The notes: generated by a model from the letters alone, not told the origin. 18,159 bases of DNA from an uncultured Blautia sp. (GCA_938028845.1 CALIZJ010000058.1:1-18159), one strand, 5' to 3'. Shown: positions 8,845 through 15,994, counted from the stretch's first letter. Translations and numbers: made by a program.

Positions 8845-8860
8845 CCGCGGCACTTTCCTC

Positions 8861-9394
8861 CTATTTTTTTAAATACACATATTTTATATAACGCAGAGTC
8901 TTCTTCTCTCCATGGTCATGAAGTATGCGAAGAAGCGCCTCCAGCTCTTTTTTCGTCTTGGGATGGATAAACCACAGTTTTTCCTTGCTTTTCAGGAAAT
9001 ATTTAAGAGGTTCCCTGTTCGTATACGCCTCTCCGAGATACGTACGGGAAGCGCTGATCCGGTCCATCACCATCTCCGCCACATACCTTCTCGGCATCTG
9101 GGCTCCCATAATCACATGCTCTCCATCCAGGGAATAATCGATCCAGTACTCAAAATGATGGCGGTTTCTCCCCTGATGATGAAGCCAGGAAAGAGAAACA
9201 CCTTTCTCTTCTCTTTCCGCATTATTCGGGCTTCTGTCTCCCTGATAATATTTGCAGCCTACCAGAAATTCCGCGGGGGAATACTTAGACATGTCGTGAA
9301 GAAGTCCCTGTTTATACAGCCCTATACGGAAACAGTATCTCATCACCATTAATTTATGTTTTGTTATCGTTTTAAAATGCAGCCATGGATGCAT
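8861..9394 (-). CDS. DUF5662-like protein
   Basis: A 177-residue soluble protein that resembles the DUF5662 family found widely in Firmicutes and phages (recognised by pattern, not searched). It is rich in conserved-looking His and aromatic residues: GLLHDMSKYSPAEF (30-43), then SWLHHQGRNRHHFEYW (69-84). The HD pair and His cluster suggest a metal-binding helical fold similar to HD-domain proteins; this is inference and the biochemical role is unknown. The frame extends 12 codons further upstream to 9430. The ATG at 9394 is better because AGGAGG (9404-9409) lies nine bases before it, and the upstream extension would overlap the preceding gene. The gene sits between the GH13-like gene and glf in the same tight cluster. 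Confidence 0.8.
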   Translation of the reverse strand: MHPWLHFKTITKHKLMVMRYCFRIGLYKQGLLHDMSKYSPAEFLVGCKYYQGDRSPNNAEREEKGVSLSWLHHQGRNRHHFEYWIDYSLDGEHVIMGAQMPRRYVAEMVMDRISASRTYLGEAYTNREPLKYFLKSKEKLWFIHPKTKKELEALLRILHDHGEKKTLRYIKYVYLKK

Positions 9395-9407
9395 TTGATC
9401 CCGCCTC

Positions 9408-11264
9408 CTATTTGCCCACCAGCACCACAATGGTGCGCGGAGGGATTTCTATTGTCTTTTCGTCCTGTTCCTGCATTTCCTCATAAAATCCACAGCCGGA
9501 CATATCTGAGGTATCTGCAGCCTTTTTCCATTTGATACCCCCCGGAAGATTAGGAAGGGCAATCTTTCTTGTTTCCCAGTGAAGATTATAGCCCACATAG
9601 ATGAAATCATCCTTAGTCCCGTCCTCCCTTTTCGCATAAGCGCCGCAGTACATGACGCCTAAAAGGCGGCAGGTATTATCCGTATTTAGATACCATGCCC
9701 TCTCCCCATGGAAGGAAATATCCGGGCAGCCCTTGGTCTTATAGTCCACGCCCCGCAATTCCTTGTCTATGTGGAGAATGGGGTGCGCCTTGCGAAAGGC
9801 TATGGCAGCTTTTACAAATTGATAAATACCGATATTTTTCCGGTAGCTTTTCCAGTCGATCCAGCCTACAGCGTTATCCTGGCAGTAGGCATTATTATTT
9901 CCCTCCTGAGAATTTCCAAACTCATCTCCGCCGTACAGCATGGGTACTCCCTGGCTTAAAAGCATGAATAAAAAAGCGTTCCGCACCTGTTTTTCACGCA
10001 TCTGCCGGACGGCAGTCTTTCTGCTGGGGCCTTCTACCCCGCAGTTCCAGGAAAAATTATAGCTGCTGCCATCGTTATTGTCTTCTCCGTTGGCCTCGTT
10101 ATGTTTATAGTTATAAGATACCAGATCCATAAGGGTAAATCCGTCCTGGCTGGTCATGTAATTCACTGCGCTGTGGTCATCCGGATTTCTTTTAATATAG
10201 TACGCTGCTCCCTGTATAGTATCCTCATCGCTTTTTAGGAAGCGCCGCATGTCCCTCTGAAAGCTGTCGTTGTACTCTGCCACATTCCGGTATAAATGAG
10301 GTTCGCCGTGAAAAGCGCTGTCCATATCCACTCCCGGAAACATCAGCTTGGTATCTGCCAGAAGCTTATCCCTTAAGATCAGCTTCATCGGTACGCCTTC
10401 CCCGGACAGATGAAACCCGTCCACATGATAATAAAGTTTCCAGAACTGCAGGGTGCGCAGGGCGATCACTCCGTTTATCTCTGCTGGAAAATACATTTCC
10501 ATAATACATGCGATTCCTGCTTTATGGAGCTTTTTTATGAAATCGCAAAATTCTCTCTGGGGATTATCTGTAGCACAGTACGCGCTTTTGGGGGCAAAGT
10601 AATAGCCCGGCATATATCCCCAGAAGTTTACCTTTCCTTCCCTGCGTTTTTCTGTGACCATTCCTGTTTTTTCTTCCTCTGGCAGGATCTCAAAAAACTC
10701 GTAGGCAGGCATCAGTTCCACCGCATTGATCCCCAGATCTTTCCAATAGGGGATCATCTCCCCAAGTCCCGCAAATGTACCCTTTTCTTTCGCAGGCAGC
10801 TTATATTGCTTGGTATAGCCTCTTACGTGAACTTTATAAAGGATCATATCCTGATAGGGGACGTCCAGTCCGTCATCCCCTTCCCAGTCATAGAACTCTT
10901 CTTTTAGAAAACCGCACCGGATCCTGTGTTCATCCCATTCCTTGGGAAGGACGCCGAAGCGTTCTCTTCCATGAATGGCATAGGTACAGGGATCCTGTAC
11001 GATCTTTCCGTTGATTCTGTAATTATATTCATATTCCTCCGCCGGAAAATCAGGCAAAAAAATGGAGCGTATCTCTCCGCTTCTGTATTCTTCTGTAAGA
11101 GGGATTTCCTGTGTGGGCTGTTTTGCTCTTTTCCGATATAGAACAAGGGAGGCCTCTATTCCTTTCTGTACCTCCAGCGCGAAATTATACCCATTCCGTA
11201 TTTTATTTGCTCCCAAAAAGATTGGGAACCCTTTTTCTATGCGGGTAATCTTATGGCTTGGCAT
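9408..11264 (-). CDS. GH13 glycogen-debranching-like protein, probably catalytically inactive
   Basis: At 618 residues this resembles glycogen debranching enzymes and isoamylases (GlgX/TreX, GH13_11), with an N-terminal CBM48-like domain (about 10-110) and a barrel from about 140. Conserved scaffold segments remain: ILYKVHVRGYT (141-151), TLMDLVSYNYKHNEANGE (377-394) and GVPMLYGGDEFGNSQ (439-453). The catalytic positions do not. Region I, usually DVVYNH, reads EMYFPA (256-261). Region II, usually GFRFDLA, reads GFHLSGE, with Ser287 where the nucleophile Asp belongs. Region III, usually AEPW, reads FPGV, with no general acid. Region IV has QD (373-374) in place of HD, keeping only the Asp. Starch or glycogen hydrolysis is therefore unlikely, and a binding or regulatory role is inferred. 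AAGGAGGG precedes the ATG. Confidence 0.88.
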   Translation of the reverse strand: MPSHKITRIEKGFPIFLGANKIRNGYNFALEVQKGIEASLVLYRKRAKQPTQEIPLTEEYRSGEIRSIFLPDFPAEEYEYNYRINGKIVQDPCTYAIHGRERFGVLPKEWDEHRIRCGFLKEEFYDWEGDDGLDVPYQDMILYKVHVRGYTKQYKLPAKEKGTFAGLGEMIPYWKDLGINAVELMPAYEFFEILPEEEKTGMVTEKRREGKVNFWGYMPGYYFAPKSAYCATDNPQREFCDFIKKLHKAGIACIMEMYFPAEINGVIALRTLQFWKLYYHVDGFHLSGEGVPMKLILRDKLLADTKLMFPGVDMDSAFHGEPHLYRNVAEYNDSFQRDMRRFLKSDEDTIQGAAYYIKRNPDDHSAVNYMTSQDGFTLMDLVSYNYKHNEANGEDNNDGSSYNFSWNCGVEGPSRKTAVRQMREKQVRNAFLFMLLSQGVPMLYGGDEFGNSQEGNNNAYCQDNAVGWIDWKSYRKNIGIYQFVKAAIAFRKAHPILHIDKELRGVDYKTKGCPDISFHGERAWYLNTDNTCRLLGVMYCGAYAKREDGTKDDFIYVGYNLHWETRKIALPNLPGGIKWKKAADTSDMSGCGFYEEMQEQDEKTIEIPPRTIVVLVGK

Positions 11265-11310
11265 ATAACACCCTCCTTTTCTCTTTTATGGTTACTAGTG
11301 CACTGACACA

Positions 11311-11338
11311 TTCATATCCAAACTAACAGCACGGGCAA
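11311..11338 (-). promoter_or_regulatory. Weak candidate promoter before the GH13-like gene
   Basis: In the 114-base gap after xth, TTGCCC (11338-11333) is followed after 16 bases by TATGAA (11316-11311) on the minus strand. Both boxes match consensus at only four of six positions. I see no terminator after xth, so read-through from the xth promoter is an alternative. Confidence 0.3.
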
Positions 11339-11378
11339 TTTGGCATTTAAAATTCGCTTCACAAAGCTATGCCTTACG

Positions 11379-12131
11379 CTAAACAATATCCAGCTCAACG
11401 GGACAATGATCAGAACCCATGATCTCTGTATGGATGGAAGCGTCCTTAAGACATTCTTTTAAAGAAGAAGATACAAGGAAATAATCAATCCTCCACCCTG
11501 CATTCTTTTCTCTGGCCCGGAAACGATAAGACCACCAGGAATAAATCCCTTCCGCGTCAGGATAAAAATACCGGAAAGTGTCAATAAAACCACTCTCCAG
11601 GATCTTTGTAAAGCAGGCTCTTTCCTCGTCTGTAAAGCCCGCGTTTTTATGGTTTGTCTTGGGATTTTTCAGATCGATCTCCTGATGGGCCACGTTCATA
11701 TCTCCGCAGCAGATGACCGGCTTTTTTTCTTCAAGCCTGCACATATAGGCGAGAAAGTCTCTTTCCCAGTCCATTCTGTAAGAAAGCCGCTTCAGCTCAC
11801 TCTGGGAATTAGGGGTATAGACTGTGAGGAAATAAAAATCCTCAAATTCCAGGGTGATCAGCCTTCCTTCTTTGTCGTGCTCTTCCATGCCCATTCCGTA
11901 GGAAACGGAGATTGGCTCTTTCTTTGTAAATATAGCCGTTCCGGAATAGCCCCGGCGGTTCGCGTAATTCCAGTACTGGTGATAGCCAGGAAGGGCAAGC
12001 TCTACCTGTCCTTCCTGGCACTTAGTTTCCTGAAGGCAAAAAATATCGGCATCCAACTTCTGAAAGCTTTCTTCAAAGCCTTTGGAAAGGCATGCCCGGA
12101 TTCCGTTCACATTCCACGAAATAAATTTCAT
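11379..12131 (-). CDS. xth: Exodeoxyribonuclease III / AP endonuclease
   Basis: Mg-dependent 3'-5' exonuclease and abasic-site endonuclease of the ExoIII/ExoA family, acting in base excision repair. All family motifs are visible in the 250 residues: WNVNGIRA (6-13), LQETK with metal-binding Glu35, VYTPN (104-108), GDMNVAH (143-149), WRIDYF (213-218) and GSDHCPV (239-245) with the catalytic His. The length is standard. AAGGAG lies seven to eight bases upstream of the ATG. It is divergent from the urease operon and has its own probable promoter and a leader of about 90 bases. Confidence 0.97.
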   Translation of the reverse strand: MKFISWNVNGIRACLSKGFEESFQKLDADIFCLQETKCQEGQVELALPGYHQYWNYANRRGYSGTAIFTKKEPISVSYGMGMEEHDKEGRLITLEFEDFYFLTVYTPNSQSELKRLSYRMDWERDFLAYMCRLEEKKPVICCGDMNVAHQEIDLKNPKTNHKNAGFTDEERACFTKILESGFIDTFRYFYPDAEGIYSWWSYRFRAREKNAGWRIDYFLVSSSLKECLKDASIHTEIMGSDHCPVELDIV

Positions 12132-12166
12132 TATGTTCTCCTTGTTCTGTTATAAAATGAATTATT

Positions 12167-12199
12167 ATTTTCCGTAAACTGCTTATTTTTACGGAAAAT
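12167..12199. repeat. Perfect 12-bp inverted repeat in the xth leader
   Basis: ATTTTCCGTAAA (12167-12178) and TTTACGGAAAAT (12188-12199) are perfect reverse complements around nine bases. Arm centres are 21 bp apart, about two helical turns. On the minus strand the element lies in the transcribed xth leader and would fold as a 12-bp RNA hairpin not followed by a T-run. On the plus strand it is followed by five T, but no plus-strand gene lies upstream. It could be a protein-binding site or an RNA stem. Confidence 0.8.
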
Positions 12200-12226
12200 T
12201 TTTACAATCTATCATTCATATTTTTT

Positions 12227-12254
12227 ATTATAACACGTTTTCCCCATTCAACAA
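12227..12254 (-). promoter_or_regulatory. Promoter of xth
   Basis: On the minus strand TTGTTG (12254-12249) is followed after 16 bases by a perfect TATAAT (12232-12227). A TG one base upstream of the -10 makes it an extended -10 type. Transcription would start near 12220, about 90 bases before the xth ATG. Confidence 0.6.
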
Positions 12255-12298
12255 ACCTCTTTTTCTTTACATACCATGAATTTTTCACCTAAAAATAT

Positions 12299-12327
12299 TT
12301 GACATTTCTTTTTACTTATGGTAAAGT
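12299..12327 (+). promoter_or_regulatory. Promoter of the urease operon
   Basis: A perfect TTGACA (12299-12304) is followed after 17 bases by TAAAGT (12322-12327), preceded by TG one base upstream (extended -10). An A/T-rich tract lies just upstream of the -35 box. Transcription is predicted to start near 12334. Its -35 box is 44 bp from that of the divergent xth promoter, so the two share a control region. Confidence 0.75.
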
Positions 12328-12333
12328 TTTCAA

Positions 12334-12465
12334 AAACAGAAAGCCCCAAGGGAAAATCCGGAGGTTTTCTTATAAAGAAAGCATAAACAGACAAGGACGT
12401 CTCTTTTTAAGGCGCCTTGTCTTTTTTTGTGCTTTCCTTGCACATCAATACAAGGAGGTTTACAT
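12334..12465 (+). promoter_or_regulatory. Structured 5' leader of the urease operon; candidate attenuator or riboswitch
   Basis: About 130 untranslated bases precede ureA. Visible structure: hairpin 12353-12368 (six pairs, CGGA loop); hairpin 12364-12382 (eight pairs, ATA loop), which shares bases with the first so only one can form at a time; a terminator at 12390-12428; and TCCTTG (12436-12441) complementary to CAAGGA (12451-12456), which would cover the ureA ribosome binding site. CCTTG also occurs in the right arm of the terminator, giving alternative pairings. GAAAGC (12339-12344 and 12377-12382) is complementary to GCTTTC (12431-12436). I could not match it to any riboswitch consensus I know, including NiCo, guanidine and glutamine classes. 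A regulatory role is inferred from a terminator lying between promoter and first gene. Confidence 0.6.
12390..12428 (+). terminator. Intrinsic terminator inside the urease leader
   Basis: GACAAGG (12390-12396), a bulged A and CGTC (12398-12401) pair with GGCG (12411-12414) and CCTTGTC (12415-12421), leaving a nine-base loop. Seven T follow immediately (12422-12428). It lies between the urease promoter and ureA, so some mechanism must let polymerase through when urease is made. Confidence 0.75.
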
Positions 12466-12768
12466 ATGCGTTTAACACAAAAGGAACAGGAAAAGCTCCT
12501 GCTGCATCTAGCAGGCAGCCTTGCCAAAGAAAGACAGGCAAGAGGCCTGAAGCTGAATTATGCAGAGGCTGTCGCCTACATAAGCTCTGAGCTGATGGAG
12601 ATGGCCCGGGACGGAAAGGAAGTGACAGAGCTGATGCAGCTTGGCGCCAAGATCCTTTCAAAAGACGACGTAATGGACGGAGTTGCCGACATGGTCACGG
12701 AAATCCAGGTGGAAGCTACCTTCCCGGACGGAACAAAGCTTGTCACCGTACACAATCCCATTCAATAA
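12466..12768 (+). CDS. ureA: Urease subunit gamma
   Basis: Small structural subunit of urease, the cytoplasmic nickel enzyme that hydrolyses urea to ammonia and carbamate. It is 100 residues long, the usual gamma length. It shows the family sequence: N-terminal MRLTQKEQEKLLLHLAG, LNYAEAVAYISSELMEMARDG, and a C-terminal EIQVEATFPDGTKLVTVHNP. The ATG at 12466 is chosen because AAGGAGG lies seven bases upstream and the protein then starts exactly as family members do. An upstream TTG in frame at 12427 lies inside the leader terminator and is not used. It is a separate gene from ureB, unlike the fused gamma-beta subunit of Helicobacter. Confidence 0.97.
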   Translation: MRLTQKEQEKLLLHLAGSLAKERQARGLKLNYAEAVAYISSELMEMARDGKEVTELMQLGAKILSKDDVMDGVADMVTEIQVEATFPDGTKLVTVHNPIQ

Positions 12769-12797
12769 GCAAATACATACAGAAAGGAACCACTGCT

Positions 12798-13160
12798 ATG
12801 AAAATTGGAGAAATCATGCCCCTTGACAGAGAGATCACTCTCAATGAAGGAAAGCCCACCGTGACCCTCATGGTTGTAAATACAGGGGACCGTCCGGTCC
12901 AGGTCGGCTCCCATTATCATTTTTTTGAGGTCAACCGCTGTCTTGTCTTTGACAGGGAAAAAGCTTACGGTTTTCATTTAGATATCCCTTCCGGCACCTC
13001 GGTACGTTTCGAGCCCGGCGAGGAAAAAGAAGTCACTCTCACCGCTATGGGCGGAACAAAGAGAGTCTTTGGGCTTAACGACCTGACCTGTGCCCAGGTT
13101 TCCCCTGCTACGAAGGAGGCTTCCCTGGAAAAGGCAAGACAAAAAGGCTTTATCATATAA
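12798..13160 (+). CDS. ureB: Urease subunit beta
   Basis: Second structural subunit of the urease (UreABC)3 core. The 120 residues start with MKIGEIMPLDREITLNEGK and contain the highly conserved NTGDRPVQVGSHYHFFEVN segment, and RFEPGEEKEVTLTAMGG. The C-terminus is slightly longer than that of the Klebsiella beta subunit (about 106 residues). It follows ureA after 29 bases with its own AAAGGAA ribosome binding site, and ends 17 bases before ureC. Confidence 0.97.
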   Translation: MKIGEIMPLDREITLNEGKPTVTLMVVNTGDRPVQVGSHYHFFEVNRCLVFDREKAYGFHLDIPSGTSVRFEPGEEKEVTLTAMGGTKRVFGLNDLTCAQVSPATKEASLEKARQKGFII

Positions 13161-13177
13161 ATTACGGAGGAATAGAC

Positions 13178-14896
13178 ATGAGCATAAAAATATCTGCTGA
13201 CAAATACGCAATGATGTATGGTCCCACCACAGGCGACAAGGTGCGTCTGGCGGATACCAGCCTGGTCATCCAGGTAGAAAAAGACTATACCACTTATGGA
13301 GACGAATCAAAATTCGGGGGCGGCAAAACCCTGCGGGACGGCATGGGCCAGTCCGTGATGGCCACAAGCCGTGACGCCCTGGATCTTGTCATCACCAATG
13401 CTCTGGTAGTGGATTACACAGGAATTTATAAAGCAGATATCGGCATCAAGGACGGAAAGATCGCCGGTATCGGAAAAGCAGGAAATCCGGACATCATGGA
13501 CGGGGTTACCCCTGGCATGAGTGTGGGGGCTTCCACTGAAGCTCTGGCCGGGGAGGGCCTGATCCTTACAGCCGGCGGCCTGGACACCCATATTCATTTT
13601 ATTTCTCCCCAACAGGTGGAATGCGCCCTCTACAGCGGCGTTACCACTATGATCGGCGGAGGAACCGGACCTACGGACGGCACAAACGCCACCACCTGTA
13701 CCCCGGGTCCATGGAATATGGAAATGATGCTTAAGGCATGCGAAGAATACCCCATGAACATAGGTCTTTTAGGAAAGGGAAATTGTTCCGATGAAAAAGC
13801 TCTTGAGGAACAGATCCGCGCCGGAGCCATGGGCTTAAAGCTTCATGAGGACTGGGGATCCACTCCTGCCGCTATCGACCACTGCTTAAATGTGGCGGAC
13901 GATTACGACGTACAGGTGGCGATCCATACGGACACCTTAAATGAAGGCGGCTGCGTGGAGGATACCCTGGCAGCTATCGCCGGAAGGACAATCCATACCT
14001 ACCACACAGAGGGTGCCGGCGGCGGACATGCACCGGATATCATACGTGCGGCGGCAGCTCCTAATGTACTGCCCTCCTCCACGAATCCCACCATGCCCTT
14101 CACCGTAAACACTCTGGATGAGCATCTGGACATGCTGATGGTATGCCATCACCTGGATAAAAGAATACCGGAGGATGTGGCCTTTGCGGATTCCCGGATT
14201 CGTCCGGAAACCATTGCCGCGGAGGATGTGCTGCACGATATGGGAATTTTCTCCATGATGAGTTCTGATTCCCAGGCAATGGGCCGTGTAGGCGAGGTGA
14301 TCACCCGGACCTGGCAGACAGCGAGCAAAATGAAAGACGAGCGCGGCGTTCTTCCTGAAGATCAGGGACATGACAATGACAATTTCCGTGTAAAGCGTTA
14401 TATTTCCAAATACACTATCAACCCGGCCATCACCCATGGAGTTTCCTCCTATGTGGGTTCTGTGGAAGTGGGCAAATTTGCGGATCTGGTTCTGTGGAAT
14501 CCTATGTTCTTCGGAATCAAACCGGATATCATCATCAAAGGCGGCATGATCATCGCCTCTAAAATGGGCGATGCAAACGCTTCCATTCCTACCTGCGAGC
14601 CGGTTATGTATAAGCCCATGTTCGCCGCCCAGGGCAAGGCAAAATATGCCTCCTGCCTCACTTTTGTCTCTAAAGCGGCGATGGACGAGAAGGTAAAGGA
14701 AAAATATCATCTTGAAAAAACGGTAGTGCCTGTATCAGGCTGCCGCAATGTAGGAAAGAAAGATATGAAATTCAACAGCGAGACCCCGGAGATCACAGTG
14801 AACCCCGAAACCTATGAGGTTCGTGTAAACGGAGAGCACATCACTTCCAGTCCTGCGAAAAAGCTTCCGCTTACTCAGCTTTACAGCTTATTCTAA
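13178..14896 (+). CDS. ureC: Urease subunit alpha (catalytic)
   Basis: Catalytic subunit with the dinuclear nickel centre; 572 residues, normal for the family. All active-site residues are visible, four positions later than in Klebsiella numbering. Nickel ligands are H138 and H140 in GGLDTHIHF, the carbamylated bridging K221 in GLKLHED, H250 in VAIHTD, H276 in TYHTEGAGGGH and D364 in SSDSQAMGR. The mobile flap has C323 and the catalytic H324 in MVCHHLDKRIPEDVAFADSR. GGAGG lies seven bases before the ATG. Nothing suggests loss of function. Maturation requires the downstream UreE, UreF, UreG and UreD/H. Confidence 0.99.
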   Translation: MSIKISADKYAMMYGPTTGDKVRLADTSLVIQVEKDYTTYGDESKFGGGKTLRDGMGQSVMATSRDALDLVITNALVVDYTGIYKADIGIKDGKIAGIGKAGNPDIMDGVTPGMSVGASTEALAGEGLILTAGGLDTHIHFISPQQVECALYSGVTTMIGGGTGPTDGTNATTCTPGPWNMEMMLKACEEYPMNIGLLGKGNCSDEKALEEQIRAGAMGLKLHEDWGSTPAAIDHCLNVADDYDVQVAIHTDTLNEGGCVEDTLAAIAGRTIHTYHTEGAGGGHAPDIIRAAAAPNVLPSSTNPTMPFTVNTLDEHLDMLMVCHHLDKRIPEDVAFADSRIRPETIAAEDVLHDMGIFSMMSSDSQAMGRVGEVITRTWQTASKMKDERGVLPEDQGHDNDNFRVKRYISKYTINPAITHGVSSYVGSVEVGKFADLVLWNPMFFGIKPDIIIKGGMIIASKMGDANASIPTCEPVMYKPMFAAQGKAKYASCLTFVSKAAMDEKVKEKYHLEKTVVPVSGCRNVGKKDMKFNSETPEITVNPETYEVRVNGEHITSSPAKKLPLTQLYSLF

Positions 14897-14916
14897 AATA
14901 AAAGGGGAGATCGATC

Positions 14917-15423
14917 ATGTTAGGTGTTTGTTTATTATTTGTAGGAATCGTACTAATCAACAACGGCATGTGTACGCTTTATAAGGTAGACGGAAAATCT
15001 GCTGCCGTTATGAATATCCTTACCGGAGGCCTTTCTATTTTCATCAATGGGGTAAACCTGGTCATGGGAAATTATTACGCCGCGGGCACAGGACTGCTAT
15101 TCGGCTTTACCTACCTTTTCGTAGCCTTCGTAAAACTGCAGAAATTAAGTCCTATCCCTTTTGCCTGGTTTTCCACCTTTGTGGCTGTAAATGCCCTGGT
15201 ATTCGGAACGCTTGAAGGGCTTACCGGAAGCGAAGCCCTGGGCATCACTGCAGACTGGCGCTGGGCAGCCATCTGGTATTTATGGGCAATCCTTTGGGGC
15301 ACCTCTTTTGTGGAAGATATCTGCCATAAAAAACTTGGGAAATTTGTTCCTTATCTGCAGATCTTTGAGGGTATCGTGACCGCATGGATTCCCGGACTTC
15401 TTATGCTCATCGGCATGTGGTAA
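14917..15423 (+). CDS. ureI: Urea channel / transporter of the UreI-AmiS family
   Basis: Inner-membrane channel that lets urea reach cytoplasmic urease. The 168 residues form six hydrophobic segments (about 1-19, 28-51, 54-74, 81-102, 115-136 and 147-168) with very short loops. The conserved WYLWAILWGTSFVEDI in segment five and FEGIVTAWIPG in segment six fit the family. Helicobacter pylori UreI is about 195 residues and acid-gated through protonatable periplasmic loop residues including His. This protein has shorter loops and only one His (CHKKLGK), so it may not be pH-gated; this is inference. It follows ureC after 20 bases with an AGGGGAG ribosome binding site, and sits between ureC and ureE. 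Confidence 0.93.
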   Translation: MLGVCLLFVGIVLINNGMCTLYKVDGKSAAVMNILTGGLSIFINGVNLVMGNYYAAGTGLLFGFTYLFVAFVKLQKLSPIPFAWFSTFVAVNALVFGTLEGLTGSEALGITADWRWAAIWYLWAILWGTSFVEDICHKKLGKFVPYLQIFEGIVTAWIPGLLMLIGMW

Positions 15424-15433
15424 GCATAAAAAA

Positions 15434-15462
15434 CGCTGCCGGTAACAAGCTGACCGGCAACG
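15434..15462 (+). repeat. Stem-loop between ureI and ureE
   Basis: TGCCGGT (15437-15443) and ACCGGCA (15453-15459) are perfect reverse complements around nine bases. CG/CG pairs outside a single C-A mismatch extend the stem. The bases after it (AAAATTATTTTG) lack a continuous T-run, so it looks more like a partial terminator, RNA-stability element or processing site than a full terminator. Confidence 0.65.
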
Positions 15463-15489
15463 AAAATTATTTTGTTAGGAGATACAAAC

Positions 15490-15975
15490 ATGATTTGTGA
15501 AAAACTGCTGGGAACTTTAGATACCCTTGACGTATCTGGAAAATCCATGGAATATGTGGATATTGAATGGGACGAGGCTTTTAAAAAAATCCACAGAAAG
15601 GTAACTGACACAGGCCGTGAGGTAGGAATCCGTATGGATGATTCCATCCTTACCAGAGGTCTGTTTGAAGGCGATGTGATCTATATGGATGATGATCTTG
15701 TCATTAGTGTACATACGCCTCCATGCGAAGTAATCCATATCACAGTGTCCGCTGACCACGCTTTTATGATCCCCAAGGTCTGCTATGAGATCGGAAACCG
15801 TCACGCGCCGCTTTTTTACGGAGAGGACAGCTATACCTTCCTCACCCCATACAATGAGCCGATGCTTTTAATGCTTTCCAAGCTTCACGGGGTATCCGCT
15901 GAAAAAATTGTTCAAAAGCTGGATTTTGCCCGACGGATTTCCTCAGGCAGCGGACACGGCCATCATCACCATTGA
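15490..15975 (+). CDS. ureE: Urease accessory protein UreE (nickel metallochaperone)
   Basis: UreE binds nickel and hands it to UreG for insertion into urease. The 161 residues comprise an N-terminal peptide-binding domain (about 1-75) and a metal-binding domain with GNRHAPLFYG (102-111), where H105 corresponds to the conserved dimer-interface nickel His. The tail SGSGHGHHHH provides five His for extra nickel binding, as in Klebsiella UreE, though shorter. The ATG at 15490 is preferred over an in-frame TTG at 15472 because AGGAG lies eight bases before the ATG. The gene begins 66 bases after ureI, beyond a stem-loop. Confidence 0.95.
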   Translation: MICEKLLGTLDTLDVSGKSMEYVDIEWDEAFKKIHRKVTDTGREVGIRMDDSILTRGLFEGDVIYMDDDLVISVHTPPCEVIHITVSADHAFMIPKVCYEIGNRHAPLFYGEDSYTFLTPYNEPMLLMLSKLHGVSAEKIVQKLDFARRISSGSGHGHHHH

Positions 15976-15994
15976 AAAAGGAGCGGTATATAAA

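Noticed and set aside
8853..8853. GTG start for glf giving 374 residues
   Set aside because: The AGGAGG would be only three bases from this codon; the ATG at 8844 has workable spacing.
12326..12340. Possible CodY box at the urease transcription start
   Set aside because: The sequence around TTTTCAAAAAC has about five mismatches to the CodY consensus, too many to call in an A/T-rich region.
12353..12428. NiCo, guanidine, preQ1, purine or fluoride riboswitch in the urease leader
   Set aside because: None of the conserved core sequences I know for these classes is present, so I keep it as an unclassified leader structure.
13937..14710. Long minus-strand frame (257 residues) inside ureC
   Set aside because: It lies wholly antisense to the intact ureC, shows no recognisable family sequence and has no neighbours on that strand; it is a codon-usage shadow.
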